A DNA stretch of 64,000 bases. Origin: Streptomyces corynorhini. Its GTDB lineage: Bacteria; Actinomycetota; Actinomycetes; Streptomycetales; Streptomycetaceae. Positions 1 through 8,675 of the stretch are shown piece by piece. How positions within the stretch are numbered: position 1 is the first letter of the stretch; each line of letters opens with the position of its first letter. Made by a program: the position numbers and the translations under genes. The stretch covers positions 1-64,000 of the forward strand of contig NZ_QQNA01000006.1 in NCBI RefSeq assembly GCF_003346515.1. The letters run 5' to 3'. The notes under the pieces are model-generated. The model was given only the letters and a program-made list of their open reading frames with translations, was not told the origin of the DNA and made no database searches.

Positions 1-241
1 CGGGGGTGCGGGTCGGGGACGTACGGGTCGGGGGAGTTCCGGCGGAGCGGGAACGCAGGTGAGCGTAGCGTGATTGGCGAGTCGCTCTGCGCGAGGAGCG
101 GACGGCGAGGTCCGCCCCGGGCCTCCTCCGTCGGTCACACCTTCGATCACGGGGCCGACGTGGGTCGCGCCGGCCCTCCGGGTGCCACCGACGGAGGAAC
201 GAGGATCATCCGTCTCCACCCTTTCACCCGAATGCCCCAGG

Positions 242-1423
242 TCAAGTACCGCCTCGCCGGGCGGCACCGGCAGGTGCCGGCCGGGACGCCAGCCGCCATC
301 CGTCGCCGCGCCGCTCCACGAACCCCAACGAGTGGAGTTCGTACAGTCTGCCGAGCGCCTCGTCCGCCGTCGTCCCGGCCTCCCTGGCGACCTCCCGTCC
401 GACGGCCGCGCCCCGGGCCGGCAGCGCCTCCAGCACCCGGACGCTGACCGGGTCCAGCAGGTCCCTGGCGAGTACGGGGCCGCGGCGCGGCGGGGCCAGT
501 TCGCCGATGTCGCCCACCAGTTCCACCACTTCGGCCGCGTCGGTGACCAGCGCCCCTTCCCCGCGCAGCAGTTCGTGCACGCCGGCCGACAGCCCGCTGG
601 TGGCGGGGCCGGGAACGCCCATCGTGAACCGGCCGAGCCGCTGCGCGCAGCGCGCCGTGACCAGGGATCCGCTGCGGTACTCGGCCTCCACCACCACCGT
701 CCCCCTGGTGAGGGCGGCGATCACCCGGTTGCGCAGGACGAATCTGCTGCGGGTGGGGTGGTCGCCGGGCGGCAGCTCCGCGACCAGCAGTCCTTGCCGC
801 GCGACGCGGCCGATCAGCTCGGCGTGGCCGGGTGGATAGACCTTGTCGACCCCGCTGGCCAGTACGGCGACGGTGGCGCCGCCGGCCGACAGCGCGCCCC
901 GGTGTGCGGCCCCGTCGACTCCGAAGGCGGCGCCGGAGGTGACCACCCAGCCGCGCTCGGCCAGACCGGAGCCCAGACTCGCCGCCATATGTGCCCCGTA
1001 AGGAGTACACGCCCGCGCGCCCACGACGGCGACGGAGCGCAGCGACCAGATCCGCAGATCCGGACTGCCCCGCACCCACAGCCCGATGGGGCGGGCCGCC
1101 GCGAGGTCGTCGAGCTGACTGGGCCACTCCGTGTCCCCGGGGCAGACGAACCGGCCGCCGAGCGCCGCGATGGCGGCCAGATCGCGCTCGGGGGCCGCCG
1201 CGCCGGCCCGGATCCGGTACCCGCCGAGCCGTTCCGCGCCGACCTCGGCGGCGCCCGGAACACCCATGAGCCGCTCGCGCCCGGCGTCCGGCGAGGTCAG
1301 CAGCTCCAGCAGTGCGACGGCCCCGAACCGTCGCAGCCACCGGCCGCCGCGCTCGTCCCCCGGCTCGAACACCCGGGTGAGCGCGGCCCGCGCCAGCCGC
1401 TCGTCCGTACCGACGGGCGTCAT
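242..1423 (-). CDS. dprA: DNA-processing protein DprA
   Basis: 393-residue member of the DprA/Smf family, which binds single-stranded DNA and loads RecA onto it during uptake or recombination. The central Rossmann-type domain (about residues 110-310) shows the hallmarks VVGAR near residue 135, then SGAAFGVDGAAHRGAL, LASGVDKVYPPGH and a run ending GTVVVEA. The C-terminal 70 residues look like the winged-helix domain seen in many DprA proteins (ARGAAVGREVAREAG, then LYELHSLGFVERRGDGWRL). Its ATG overlaps the stop of the upstream yifB gene by 4 bases (ATGA), so the two are probably translationally coupled. It is the last gene of the run I can follow to the left edge. Family assignment is secure; its role in a streptomycete that is not classically competent is inference. 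Confidence 0.93.
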   Translation of the reverse strand: MTPVGTDERLARAALTRVFEPGDERGGRWLRRFGAVALLELLTSPDAGRERLMGVPGAAEVGAERLGGYRIRAGAAAPERDLAAIAALGGRFVCPGDTEWPSQLDDLAAARPIGLWVRGSPDLRIWSLRSVAVVGARACTPYGAHMAASLGSGLAERGWVVTSGAAFGVDGAAHRGALSAGGATVAVLASGVDKVYPPGHAELIGRVARQGLLVAELPPGDHPTRSRFVLRNRVIAALTRGTVVVEAEYRSGSLVTARCAQRLGRFTMGVPGPATSGLSAGVHELLRGEGALVTDAAEVVELVGDIGELAPPRRGPVLARDLLDPVSVRVLEALPARGAAVGREVAREAGTTADEALGRLYELHSLGFVERRGDGWRLASRPAPAGAARRGGT

Positions 1424-3045
1424 GACACGCCTCCGGCCACCGTGGTGGCGCCGCGCGCGATACCGGTGCGCAGCTCCAGCGCGAGCGCCACGTCACGCGC
1501 GTCGGGGCGGTCGTGCCCGGCCAGATCCGCGACCGTCCAGGCCACCCGCAGCACCCGGTCCATACCACGCGCGGTCAGCAGCCCGCGCTCCAGGTCCCGT
1601 TCGGCCGCGGCGAGCGCCCCGGGGGCGACCGGCCAGCGGGTGCGCAGCTCATGGCCGGGGAGTTCGCTGTTGACCGACCAGGGAGTGCCCTCCAGCCGGC
1701 CCGCCGACCGCGCCCTGGCCTCCCGCACCCGTGCCGCGACGACCGCGGTCGACTCCCCCCGGCGGCCCTGCCCCAGCAGCTCCGCCCGGCTGACGGGCTG
1801 GACGTCGACGCGCAGATCGACGCGGTCGAGCAGCGGGCCCGACAGCCGCGACTGGTAGCGGCGGACCGCAGAGGGCGGGCATTCGCACCCGTCGCCCTGC
1901 AGGCTGTGCCGTCCGCACGGGCACGGGTTGGCCGCCAGGATCATCAGGAAGCGCGCCGGCAGGCGCACCACCCCGGCGCTGCGCGCGACCACCACATGGC
2001 CGGACTCCAGCGGCTGGCGCAGCGCGTCCAGCGCCCGCACCGAGAACTCCGGGGCCTCGTCCAGAAAGAGAACTCCTCTGTGTGCCAGGGAGACCGCGCC
2101 CGGTCTCGGCAGTCCGTTCCCTCCGCCGACCAGCGACTGCATGGTGGCCGAGTGGTGTGGCGCGCAGTAGGGCGCGGTGCGGACCAGAGGCTCGCCCGGT
2201 GGGAGTATCCCGGCCACCGAGTGCACGGCGGTGACCTCCAGGGACTCCTGGTCGCCGAGCGGCGGCAGAACGGCGGGCAGCCGCTCGGCCAGCATGGTCT
2301 TGCCCGCGCCCGGCGGACCGTGCAGCAGCAGATGGTGTCCGCCCGCCGCGGACACCTCCAGAGCCCTACGGGCCGCGTGCTGACCGGCCACGTCCGCCAG
2401 ATCCGGCCGGTGGTCCCCGGCCTCGGTACGGACGGCCAGGCCGGTGCCCACACCGGCTCCCGGGACCAGCAGCCCGGCCAGGGTCGGGTCGGGGCGGCCC
2501 GGCTCGGGCAGCCCCGGCTCCTCGGGCACCGGCTCGTCGGTCAGCACCGCGATCAGCTGGCGCAGGCTCCGTACCCCGAGGACCGATACGCCGGGCACGA
2601 GGGACGCCTCGCCCGCCGTCCGCTCCGGGACGACCACCTGCCGGTAGCCGGCCTCGGCGGCGGCGAGCACGGCGGGCAGCACTCCGCGCACCGGCCTGAC
2701 CCGGCCGTCGAGCCCCAGCTCGCCGATCAGCACCAGATCGGCGATGGCCCGGGGATCGATCCGCTCGGCGGCGCCGAGCACGGCCGCCGCGACGGCGAGG
2801 TCGAAGCCGCTGCCGCCCTTGGGCACGGAGGCGGGGCTGAGCCCCACCGTGAGCTTCTTCTGGGGCCACTCCCCGCCGGAGTTCACGACCGCGGCCCTGA
2901 CCCGGTCCCGGCTCTCCACCAGGCTCTTGTCCGGCAGCCCGACCAGGGTGAAGGCGGCGACGCCCGGCTCCAGATCGGCCTGGACCTCGACCACGACGCC
3001 CTCGACCCCGACCAGTGCCACCGCACACGCGCGTGCGAATCCCAT
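1420..3045 (-). CDS. YifB/ComM family Mg-chelatase-like AAA+ ATPase
   Basis: 541 residues. The N-terminal ~200 residues are the Lon-protease-like fold of this family (LVGLPDKSLVESRDRVRAAV, LSPASVPKGGSGFDLAVAAA). The AAA+ core has Walker A HGPPGAGKTMLAERLP at about residues 239-254, the Walker B-like stretch GVLFLDEAPEF, and the arginine-rich MILAANPCPCGRH segment. The C-terminal helix bundle ends LELRTGIARG. ComM homologues act as hexameric helicases promoting branch migration in natural transformation; the family is also widespread in non-competent bacteria. It sits between yraN (adjacent, no gap) and dprA (4-base overlap), a common cluster of DNA-uptake or repair genes. The ATG start follows directly on the yraN stop region. 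Confidence 0.93.
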   Translation of the reverse strand: MGFARACAVALVGVEGVVVEVQADLEPGVAAFTLVGLPDKSLVESRDRVRAAVVNSGGEWPQKKLTVGLSPASVPKGGSGFDLAVAAAVLGAAERIDPRAIADLVLIGELGLDGRVRPVRGVLPAVLAAAEAGYRQVVVPERTAGEASLVPGVSVLGVRSLRQLIAVLTDEPVPEEPGLPEPGRPDPTLAGLLVPGAGVGTGLAVRTEAGDHRPDLADVAGQHAARRALEVSAAGGHHLLLHGPPGAGKTMLAERLPAVLPPLGDQESLEVTAVHSVAGILPPGEPLVRTAPYCAPHHSATMQSLVGGGNGLPRPGAVSLAHRGVLFLDEAPEFSVRALDALRQPLESGHVVVARSAGVVRLPARFLMILAANPCPCGRHSLQGDGCECPPSAVRRYQSRLSGPLLDRVDLRVDVQPVSRAELLGQGRRGESTAVVAARVREARARSAGRLEGTPWSVNSELPGHELRTRWPVAPGALAAAERDLERGLLTARGMDRVLRVAWTVADLAGHDRPDARDVALALELRTGIARGATTVAGGVS

Positions 3046-3423
3046 TCAGACCACCCCCCGCACGTGCTCGACCACGGGGGCGCCCCTGCTGGGCAGCACC
3101 ACCGCGACCAGGTCGATGCGCACTCCCCCGGGCGGCGGTCCGCCGGACCGCTCCAGCCAGCAGGCGGCGAGCCGTCTGAGCCGGTCCGCCTTGACGGGCG
3201 TGACCGCGGCCATCGGATGTTCGAACGAGTCGGCCCTGCGGGTCTTGACCTCGCAGACGACCAGCACCTCCCGGCCCCGGGACTCGACGTCCCCGGCCAC
3301 GATGTCGATCTCGCCGGTCCTGCCGCACCGCCAGTTGCGGGCCAGCACGGTCATCCCCGCCGCGACCAGCCGTCGCGCCGCCAGATCCTCGCCGTACCGC
3401 CCGAGCGCCCCCGTAGCGTTCAT
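3046..3423 (-). CDS. YraN family (UPF0102) putative endonuclease
   Basis: 125 residues, full length for the family. It shows the restriction-endonuclease-like core: [25 protein letters not shown] at the N-terminus, then GEIDIVAGD, and the catalytic-type [10 protein letters not shown] (the E-x-K of a PD-(D/E)XK nuclease). The C-terminal region carries a typical helix ([19 protein letters not shown]) and R-IDLVAV strand. Function in vivo is poorly established; Holliday junction resolvase-like activity has been proposed for the fold. It abuts yifB with no gap and follows the DUF2469 gene by 172 bases, so it belongs to the same minus-strand run ending with dprA. Confidence 0.9.
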   Translation of the reverse strand: MNATGALGRYGEDLAARRLVAAGMTVLARNWRCGRTGEIDIVAGDVESRGREVLVVCEVKTRRADSFEHPMAAVTPVKADRLRRLAACWLERSGGPPPGGVRIDLVAVVLPSRGAPVVEHVRGVV

Positions 3424-3595
3424 ATCGGCACCACCTCCGGCACCGACTCTGCCGTGATCCGCCGAAGTCAGTGGATCTTGGTGGAAAACCCCAGGGTTGT
3501 GGATATCTCGCTCACCCGTCGGAGTGAACGAGATCCGGCCCCAGCCCCCTCAGCCGGGGCGTACCCCCGGTCGCCGCCCCGGTCGCGGCGTGCAC

Positions 3596-3904
3596 TCAGC
3601 CGCCCGGCATTTCGAGGTCGCTCTTGTTCAGCTCCTCGATATTCACATCCTTGAAAGTGAGCACGCGGACCTGTTTGACGAATCTGGCCGGCCTGTACAT
3701 GTCCCAGACCCAGGCATCGGCCATGGTGACCTCGAAGAAGACCTCACCCTGGACGGAGTGCACCTGCATCTCGTAGTCATTCGTGAGATAGAAACGCCGC
3801 TCGGTCTCGATCACGTACTTGAACAGACCGACGACATCTCGATACTCCCGGTAGAGCTTCAGCTCCATCTCGGTCTCGTATTTTTCGAGGTCCTCGGCGC
3901 TCAT
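3596..3904 (-). CDS. DUF2469 domain protein
   Basis: 102 residues, acidic and rich in aromatic residues, with the nearly invariant actinobacterial N-terminus MSAEDLEKYETEMELKLYRE followed by a FKYVIETERRFYLTND stretch. It matches the DUF2469 family, which is found in nearly all actinobacteria at this position between the signal peptidase/NUDIX genes and yraN. No enzymatic motif, signal peptide or membrane segment is visible. Function unknown. Codon use is less GC-skewed than its neighbours because the protein is rich in Glu, Lys, Tyr and Phe. A GGGGAA stretch just upstream of the ATG may be the ribosome binding site. Confidence 0.9.
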   Translation of the reverse strand: MSAEDLEKYETEMELKLYREYRDVVGLFKYVIETERRFYLTNDYEMQVHSVQGEVFFEVTMADAWVWDMYRPARFVKQVRVLTFKDVNIEELNKSDLEMPGG

Positions 3905-3960
3905 GGCATGTTCCCCTTCAGCCGTACGGTCCCCCCATTGTGCTCCGGCCGCCGCGCCCT

Positions 3961-4479
3961 CTAGACGTTTTCGGGGGCGAGGACCACCGGCGCATCGGGC
4001 GGACCCTCGTCGAGCAGCGTGCGCAGCAGCTCGGCGAGCCTGGTCGGGTACACCGTCTCACGCGCCGCCGACAGTTCGGCGGAGGTCCACCACCTCGACC
4101 CGGCGACGCTGCGCAGCTCCAGCTCGGTCAGTCCGGTCGGGGAGATCTCGGTCTGTGCCGTACGGGCCAGGAAGTACCACTCGTCCTGTTCCCAGCGGCG
4201 TCCGTCGAACGGAAAGGAGCAGGTCCTTTGCCAGAGCACGGGCCCCAGCTCCACCTCGGTGATCCCGGTCTCCTCGGCCAGCTCGCGCAGCGCGGCCCGA
4301 GCCCGGCTCTCGTCGCCCTCCAGTCCGCCGCCCGGCGTGAACCACCAGTTGGTGTCCGGGTCGTCCGGCTCGTAGCCGTGCAGCAGCAGAATCCGGTCCC
4401 GCGGGTCGAGCAGCACCACCCGGGCCACCTTGCGCGGCGTCCCGCCGCGCTCATCGGGCGCCGTCTCATCGCGTGCCAC
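3961..4479 (-). CDS. NUDIX hydrolase
   Basis: 172 residues. It has a complete Nudix box: G-G-L-E-G-D-E, seven residues, REL, AEE, TGI, matching Gx5Ex7REUxEExGU, at about residues 51-73, preceded by WWFTPGGG. NUDIX enzymes hydrolyse nucleoside diphosphates linked to other groups; the substrate cannot be told from sequence. The GTG start overlaps the end of the upstream signal peptidase gene by 14 bases, so it is probably co-transcribed with it. In S. lividans the fourth signal peptidase gene is described as the first gene of an operon with unrelated genes, which fits this arrangement. Confidence 0.9.
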   Translation of the reverse strand: MARDETAPDERGGTPRKVARVVLLDPRDRILLLHGYEPDDPDTNWWFTPGGGLEGDESRARAALRELAEETGITEVELGPVLWQRTCSFPFDGRRWEQDEWYFLARTAQTEISPTGLTELELRSVAGSRWWTSAELSAARETVYPTRLAELLRTLLDEGPPDAPVVLAPENV

Positions 4480-5230
4480 GCGCGGCCACCCCCTCCGTAC
4501 CCCGACCGGTCCCGCGCGAGCGGGAGGCGAGCCGTACGACCGGCCCGTACAGCGCGCCGCCGAAGATCAGCGCCACCCCCGCCAGCACCGCCGCGGTGAT
4601 CGGCTTCACCGGGCCCGGCGCGGAGACACCGCCCGGCAGCGCCGCGAAACCGTCCGGCCGGGCGACCAGACTTCCCAGCGGCCAGACCACCGCGTCCACC
4701 CGGGCGCTCACCGCCGAGCGCGGCACCGAGCCCTGTCCCGCGTCCTGCAGGTGGACCCGGGAGTCCAGGGAGCCGCCGCGTTCGTCGCCGAGCAGGAACA
4801 GCTGCCCCGCGGGCACCTTCGCGTCGAAGCCGGTCATGGACGCCTGTCCGCCGGGCATGCCCTGGACATACGGTTCCTCGACCGGCTCGCCGTTGACGGT
4901 GAGCCGGCCGCCGGTGCCGCAGCAGGCGATCCTGTCGCCGCCGACGCCGACCACCCGCTTCAGCATCGGCATGTCGCCCCACTGCGCGTCCTTGAAGACC
5001 ACCACGTCGCCCCGGCGTACCTCGCCGCCGGATATCCGCTGGGCCAGCACCCGGTCCCCGGCCTTCACGGTCGGGTCCATCGAGTTGGTGGGCACGGCGT
5101 ACGGGCGGTACACGACGGCCGCCCAGACGAATCCGCCGACGAAGAGCACACAGCCGACGGCCACGGCCAGTCCCGACAGCACACTGCCGAGACGGCCGCG
5201 GCCGTCGTTCCTACGTCCTGTCGCGCTCAT
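4466..5230 (-). CDS. sipZ: Type I signal peptidase (fourth of four, SipZ position)
   Basis: 254 residues from the ATG at 5230; the open frame extends further upstream but the extension is Arg/Gly-rich and unlike the family. One membrane segment lies near residues 16-40 and a second near the C-terminus (PITAAVLAGVALIFGGALYG). Family motifs: catalytic serine in PTNSMDPT (Ser50), general-base lysine in MLKRVVGVGGD (Lys91), then a conserved LGDERGGSLDSR box. It removes signal peptides from exported proteins at the outer face of the membrane. The serine box reads TNSM where its three neighbours read SDSM or SGSM. It is separated from sipY by an 83-base gap, unlike the overlapping W-X-Y genes, so it may have its own promoter. 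The letter rests on gene order as in S. lividans/S. coelicolor. Confidence 0.9.
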   Translation of the reverse strand: MSATGRRNDGRGRLGSVLSGLAVAVGCVLFVGGFVWAAVVYRPYAVPTNSMDPTVKAGDRVLAQRISGGEVRRGDVVVFKDAQWGDMPMLKRVVGVGGDRIACCGTGGRLTVNGEPVEEPYVQGMPGGQASMTGFDAKVPAGQLFLLGDERGGSLDSRVHLQDAGQGSVPRSAVSARVDAVVWPLGSLVARPDGFAALPGGVSAPGPVKPITAAVLAGVALIFGGALYGPVVRLASRSRGTGRGTEGVAARGTR

Positions 5231-5313
5231 CCCAGCACTCCCCCGGTCTCCGGAGAACGTCGCTCCGCGCGGCGGAGCGTGATCCTCGGGCTTCGACGAT
5301 CCGGGACGGCACC

Positions 5314-6294
5314 CTACCCGTCGGTTCGCCCGCGGGTCAGCCTCCTCCTGCGCCAGAGAACGAGCGGGACGGCTCCGGCGAGGCCGAGCGCGCCCGGCAC
5401 CGCGGCGGGGGCCAGCGCGGCCGCGGCGCTGAGCCCCGACTGGTCGAAGGTGTCCGGCACCGGGAGCGTCGACCAGCGGTTGACGGGCCAGGCCACCACC
5501 ACGGCGCGGCCGACGACCTGGTCGTTGGGGACCGTGCCGTTGCCCTCCAGCTCCTGGTGGTAGCGGGAGTCCAGCGAGTTCTGCCGGTGGTCGCCCATCA
5601 CCCAGATCCGGTCCTTGGGAACCTTGATCGGCCCGAACGGCTTGTCGTCGCAGGGCGTGTTGCCCGGGTAGATGAAGTCCGTCTCGTCGAGCGCGTGGCC
5701 GTTGACCGTGACCTTGCCGCCCTTCTTGCACTCCACCGTGTCGCCACCGACCGCGACGACCCGCTTGATCAGGTCCTTCTCCTCGGCGGACGGCATCAGT
5801 CCGATGAAGCTCAGGAAGTGCTGCACCACGTTGGGCTCCGCTGTCGGGGTGTCTCCCAGCCAGCTGTCCGGGTCGTGGAAGACCACGACCTCGCCACGCT
5901 GGGGCTCCGCCCCGAACCAGGGCGTCAGCTTGTCCACCAGCACCCGGTCGCCTCGCTGCAGGGTGTCCTGCATGGAGTCCGAGGGGATCGAGAACGCCTG
6001 TACCAGGAAGGTCTTGATCACCAGCGCGAGCGCCAGTGCGATCAGGATCAGGAGCGGCAGCTCCTTCCAGAAGGAGCGGGGCTTGGCCTTCGTCGGTTCG
6101 CCTTCCCCGTCGCCCTGCTCGCTGTCGCCCCGTTCGGCGCGGCCCGGTCCGCCGCCGCCGCGTTCGCCGTCGTCGTCACCGAATCGCGCTGTCCGGTCCG
6201 TCACGGGTTCGGGCGACTCGGCGAGCTGCTCGCGTCCCTCCTCGGGATCGTCGTGTCCGGATCGTGCGCCGACCGCCACATCCCCCACATCCAC
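5314..6294 (-). CDS. sipY: Type I signal peptidase (third of four, SipY position)
   Basis: 326 residues from a GTG at 6294, with GGAG about 7 bases upstream. It has a ~75-residue acidic cytoplasmic tail, a membrane anchor (LLILIALALALVIKTFLVQA, ~81-100), catalytic Ser107 in IPSDSMQ, Lys177 in DLIKRVVAVGGDT, the GDHRQNSLDSR box, and a second membrane segment near the C-terminus (ALAPAAVPGALGLAGAVPLV) followed by an Arg-rich tail. The start lies inside the end of the preceding gene, a 94-base overlap in another frame, indicating tight coupling. In S. lividans SipY is reported as the major signal peptidase. The paralogue letter is by position. Confidence 0.9.
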   Translation of the reverse strand: MDVGDVAVGARSGHDDPEEGREQLAESPEPVTDRTARFGDDDGERGGGGPGRAERGDSEQGDGEGEPTKAKPRSFWKELPLLILIALALALVIKTFLVQAFSIPSDSMQDTLQRGDRVLVDKLTPWFGAEPQRGEVVVFHDPDSWLGDTPTAEPNVVQHFLSFIGLMPSAEEKDLIKRVVAVGGDTVECKKGGKVTVNGHALDETDFIYPGNTPCDDKPFGPIKVPKDRIWVMGDHRQNSLDSRYHQELEGNGTVPNDQVVGRAVVVAWPVNRWSTLPVPDTFDQSGLSAAAALAPAAVPGALGLAGAVPLVLWRRRRLTRGRTDG

Positions 6295-7265
6295 TCCTTA
6301 CTCCGTGCGAATACTCCGTGAGATCGCCTGTCCCGGAGACGGGACAGGCCCACCACTCCCATAACGAGCGGGAGTTCCGCAGGGCTCGGGAGCCGCGGCA
6401 ATCCGTTCAGATCTCGCGGGGACACACTATTCGACAGGGCAGGTACGGGCGTCGGCGCGGGACTCGGATCAGGGACGGAGGCGTAGGCGCCGCGCTGTTC
6501 CAGACCGGTCCAGTGCCCGAAGGGCCAGGCGATGTAGACGGCCCGGCCGACCACCTCGCTCTGCGAGACCGTACCGCTGTACTCCTCCTGGAGGTGGAAG
6601 CGGGAATCGGCCGAATTGGACCGGTGGTCGCCCATCACGAAGTAGCGGCCGACGGGCACCTTCACCTCGAAGGAGATGGTGGAGGGCGCGTCGCCCGGCT
6701 GGATGTACGGCTCGGTCAGCGGCATGCCGTTGACGGTGACCTTGCCGTTCTGGTCACAGCATTTGACGGTGTCGCCGCCGACCGCGACGACCCGCTTGAT
6801 CAGGTCCTGCTCGTCGGCCGACGGCAGCAGCCCGATGGCGGTGAGCGCCTGCTTGGCCCCCTTGATGAGCACCGGGGAGTTGTCCGGCGGGGGCTTCTCG
6901 TCGTCCAGCCAGCCGCCGGGGTCCTTGAAGACCATGACGTCGCCGCGCTGGGGTTTCGAGCCGAACCAGGGCGTCAGCTTGTCCACCAGCACCCGGTCGC
7001 TGATCCTGATCGTCTGTTCCATGGACCCCGACGGGATGACGAACGCCTGCACGAGGAAGGTCTTGAGGACGACCGCTATGACCAGCGCCACCGTGACGAG
7101 GATCGGGATCTCCTTCATCGCGTTGCGCTGGCGGCGCGTCTTGACCCGCCGGGCGAGCTTGCGACGCTCGGCGCGCCCCGGCAGGGCCCGGCCCGTCGTG
7201 GGCCGGCTGCCGGTCGGCAGCCGGGTGTCGGACCCGTGGGCCGCGATACGGCGGCGCTTACCCAT
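6201..7265 (-). CDS. sipX: Type I signal peptidase (second of four, SipX position)
   Basis: 354 residues. A highly basic cytoplasmic tail (about residues 1-50, many Arg/Lys) precedes a membrane anchor (residues ~53-72) and catalytic Ser81 in VIPSGSMEQ. Lys157 lies in DLIKRVVAVGGDTV, and GDHRSNSADSR is the third conserved box. After the catalytic domain ends (VYIAWPFGHW), about 90 further residues follow, Pro/Ser/Arg-rich with a short SPAELPLVMGVVGL segment but no clear second membrane anchor. The last 94 bases overlap the start of the next gene. Its ATG overlaps the end of sipW by 8 bases. Confidence 0.9.
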   Translation of the reverse strand: MGKRRRIAAHGSDTRLPTGSRPTTGRALPGRAERRKLARRVKTRRQRNAMKEIPILVTVALVIAVVLKTFLVQAFVIPSGSMEQTIRISDRVLVDKLTPWFGSKPQRGDVMVFKDPGGWLDDEKPPPDNSPVLIKGAKQALTAIGLLPSADEQDLIKRVVAVGGDTVKCCDQNGKVTVNGMPLTEPYIQPGDAPSTISFEVKVPVGRYFVMGDHRSNSADSRFHLQEEYSGTVSQSEVVGRAVYIAWPFGHWTGLEQRGAYASVPDPSPAPTPVPALSNSVSPRDLNGLPRLPSPAELPLVMGVVGLSRLRDRRSHGVFARSKEWMWGMWRSAHDPDTTIPRRDASSSPSRPNP

Positions 7266-8121
7266 GAGCGCCCCCCGGGGCCGGGACGTCCCGGAAGGCG
7301 TCCGTACGCCCCGGAGCCGTCCAGCGGCCCGGCGGCCAGCCGATCCACTGGGCCCTGCCGATCACCCGGTCCACCGGCACCATGCCGCCGCCGGGCTCGC
7401 CGAGGTGGTCCCGGGAGTCGCGCGAGTGGGCGCGGTGATCGCCCATGACCCAGAGTCTTCCCCCGGGTACGACGATGTCGAAGGGGACGGCGGAGGGCTC
7501 GTCGCCGGGGTACAGATAGCGCTCCTGGACCGCGCGGCCGTTCACCTCGATCCTGCCCCTCTTGTCGCAGCAGACCACCCGATCGCCTCCCACCCCGACC
7601 ACGCGCTTGACGAAGTCGGTCTCGGCGGGCTCCGCGAGACCGAGGGCCGCGGCGGCCCCGTGCAGCAGGCCGGTGACGGGGTTCTGCCCCGGGGACTCCT
7701 GGACGAAGGATCCGGTCCCGTCGAACACGACCACATCACCGCGCTCCGGCTCGGTACCGAAACGGTACGCCAACTTGTTGACGAGCACCCGGTCCCCCAC
7801 CCGGAGGGTCGGCTCCATCGAGCCGCTGGGGATCAGGAAGGGCTGCAGCACGAAGGTGCTGAAGAGGAGTACGAAAACGGCGCAGGTAAGACTCAGCAGA
7901 CCCGCCCGCCGCCAGGAGAGTCGGCCGAGCCGCCGGACGGCCGGGCCCGCCACGGCCCCGTGGCCACGCCCGGCCCGGTCACCCGCCTCGGCCTCGGCCT
8001 CGGCACCAGCACCGACCCCCGGGCCGCGTCCGGAAACACGCGCGGAGCGCGACCGGTCTCCCTCCCCCTCGGGGGAAAGGGGCGAGCGGTCACGCTCCGT
8101 GTGCCGTGCTTCGGTGTCCAT
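7258..8121 (-). CDS. sipW: Type I signal peptidase (first of four, SipW position)
   Basis: 287 residues. A long disordered Gly/Ala/Glu/Arg-rich cytoplasmic tail (residues 1-65) precedes a membrane anchor (LLSLTCAVFVLLFSTFVLQP, ~75-94). Catalytic Ser101 is in LIPSGSMEPT, Lys172 is in FVKRVVGVGGDRV, and the GDHRAHSRDSRDH box follows. There is no C-terminal membrane segment. A Cys-Cys pair (DRVVCCDKRG) follows the lysine box; similar CC or AC pairs occur in sipX and sipZ, while sipY has a single Cys. The gene follows rplS by 73 bases on the same strand and overlaps sipX by 8 bases. Confidence 0.9.
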   Translation of the reverse strand: MDTEARHTERDRSPLSPEGEGDRSRSARVSGRGPGVGAGAEAEAEAGDRAGRGHGAVAGPAVRRLGRLSWRRAGLLSLTCAVFVLLFSTFVLQPFLIPSGSMEPTLRVGDRVLVNKLAYRFGTEPERGDVVVFDGTGSFVQESPGQNPVTGLLHGAAAALGLAEPAETDFVKRVVGVGGDRVVCCDKRGRIEVNGRAVQERYLYPGDEPSAVPFDIVVPGGRLWVMGDHRAHSRDSRDHLGEPGGGMVPVDRVIGRAQWIGWPPGRWTAPGRTDAFRDVPAPGGAHG

Positions 8122-8194
8122 CGGTGCCAGATCTTATCCGGCGGCCCTGTGGACCCCGGGCGGGAGTGGCACCCCGCGCCCGGTCGCGACGGGT

Positions 8195-8545
8195 TTACCT
8201 GTCGCGCTTCTCCTTGATCTTCGCGGCCTTGCCGCGCAGCTCACGGAGGTAGTAGAGCTTGGCGCGGCGGACGTCACCGCGGCTCACCAGCTCGATCTTC
8301 TCGAAGATCGGGCTGTGGACGGGGAAGGTGCGCTCCACACCGACGGAGAAGGAGACCTTGCGGACCGTGAAGGTCTCGCTGATGCCCGAGCCCTGGCGGC
8401 GGATGACGACGCCCTTGAACTGCTGGATACGGGAGCGGTTGCCCTCGATGACGCGTACGTGGACGTTCACCGTGTCGCCGGGACGGAAGGCGGGCAGGTC
8501 GCTGCGGAGCGACGCGGAGGCGACGGCGTCGAGCAGGTTGGGCAT
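8195..8545 (-). CDS. rplS: 50S ribosomal protein L19
   Basis: 116 residues, the normal length for L19, with the family core [48 protein letters not shown] and the C-terminus [16 protein letters not shown]19 lies at the 30S-50S interface of the ribosome. I chose the ATG at 8545 over an upstream ATG at 8572: the 8545 start gives the usual N-terminus (MPNLLDAV) and has GAGGAAG about 10 bases upstream, while the upstream start has no ribosome binding site. It lies between trmD (131-base gap) and the first signal peptidase gene, as in S. coelicolor. Confidence 0.96.
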   Translation of the reverse strand: MPNLLDAVASASLRSDLPAFRPGDTVNVHVRVIEGNRSRIQQFKGVVIRRQGSGISETFTVRKVSFSVGVERTFPVHSPIFEKIELVSRGDVRRAKLYYLRELRGKAAKIKEKRDR

Positions 8546-8675
8546 GTCGTTCTGCTTCCTCGCTGATGCCACAGGTCATCAGCGGATGATCGAGAGAGAG
8601 TCAGGGGCGCCGTTCACGTCGGACGGGCGTCGTTCCCCCTGTGGCAGGGGCGCACATCGGACGTACGGCAGCGGC

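Noticed and set aside
1..241. A gene at the left edge beyond dprA
   Set aside because: Several short frames exist, but none has both a start signal and family features.
74..1858. Long plus-strand open frame across dprA and yifB
   Set aside because: It is antisense to two clear families, and its translation is low-complexity Arg/Gly/Pro with no motif.
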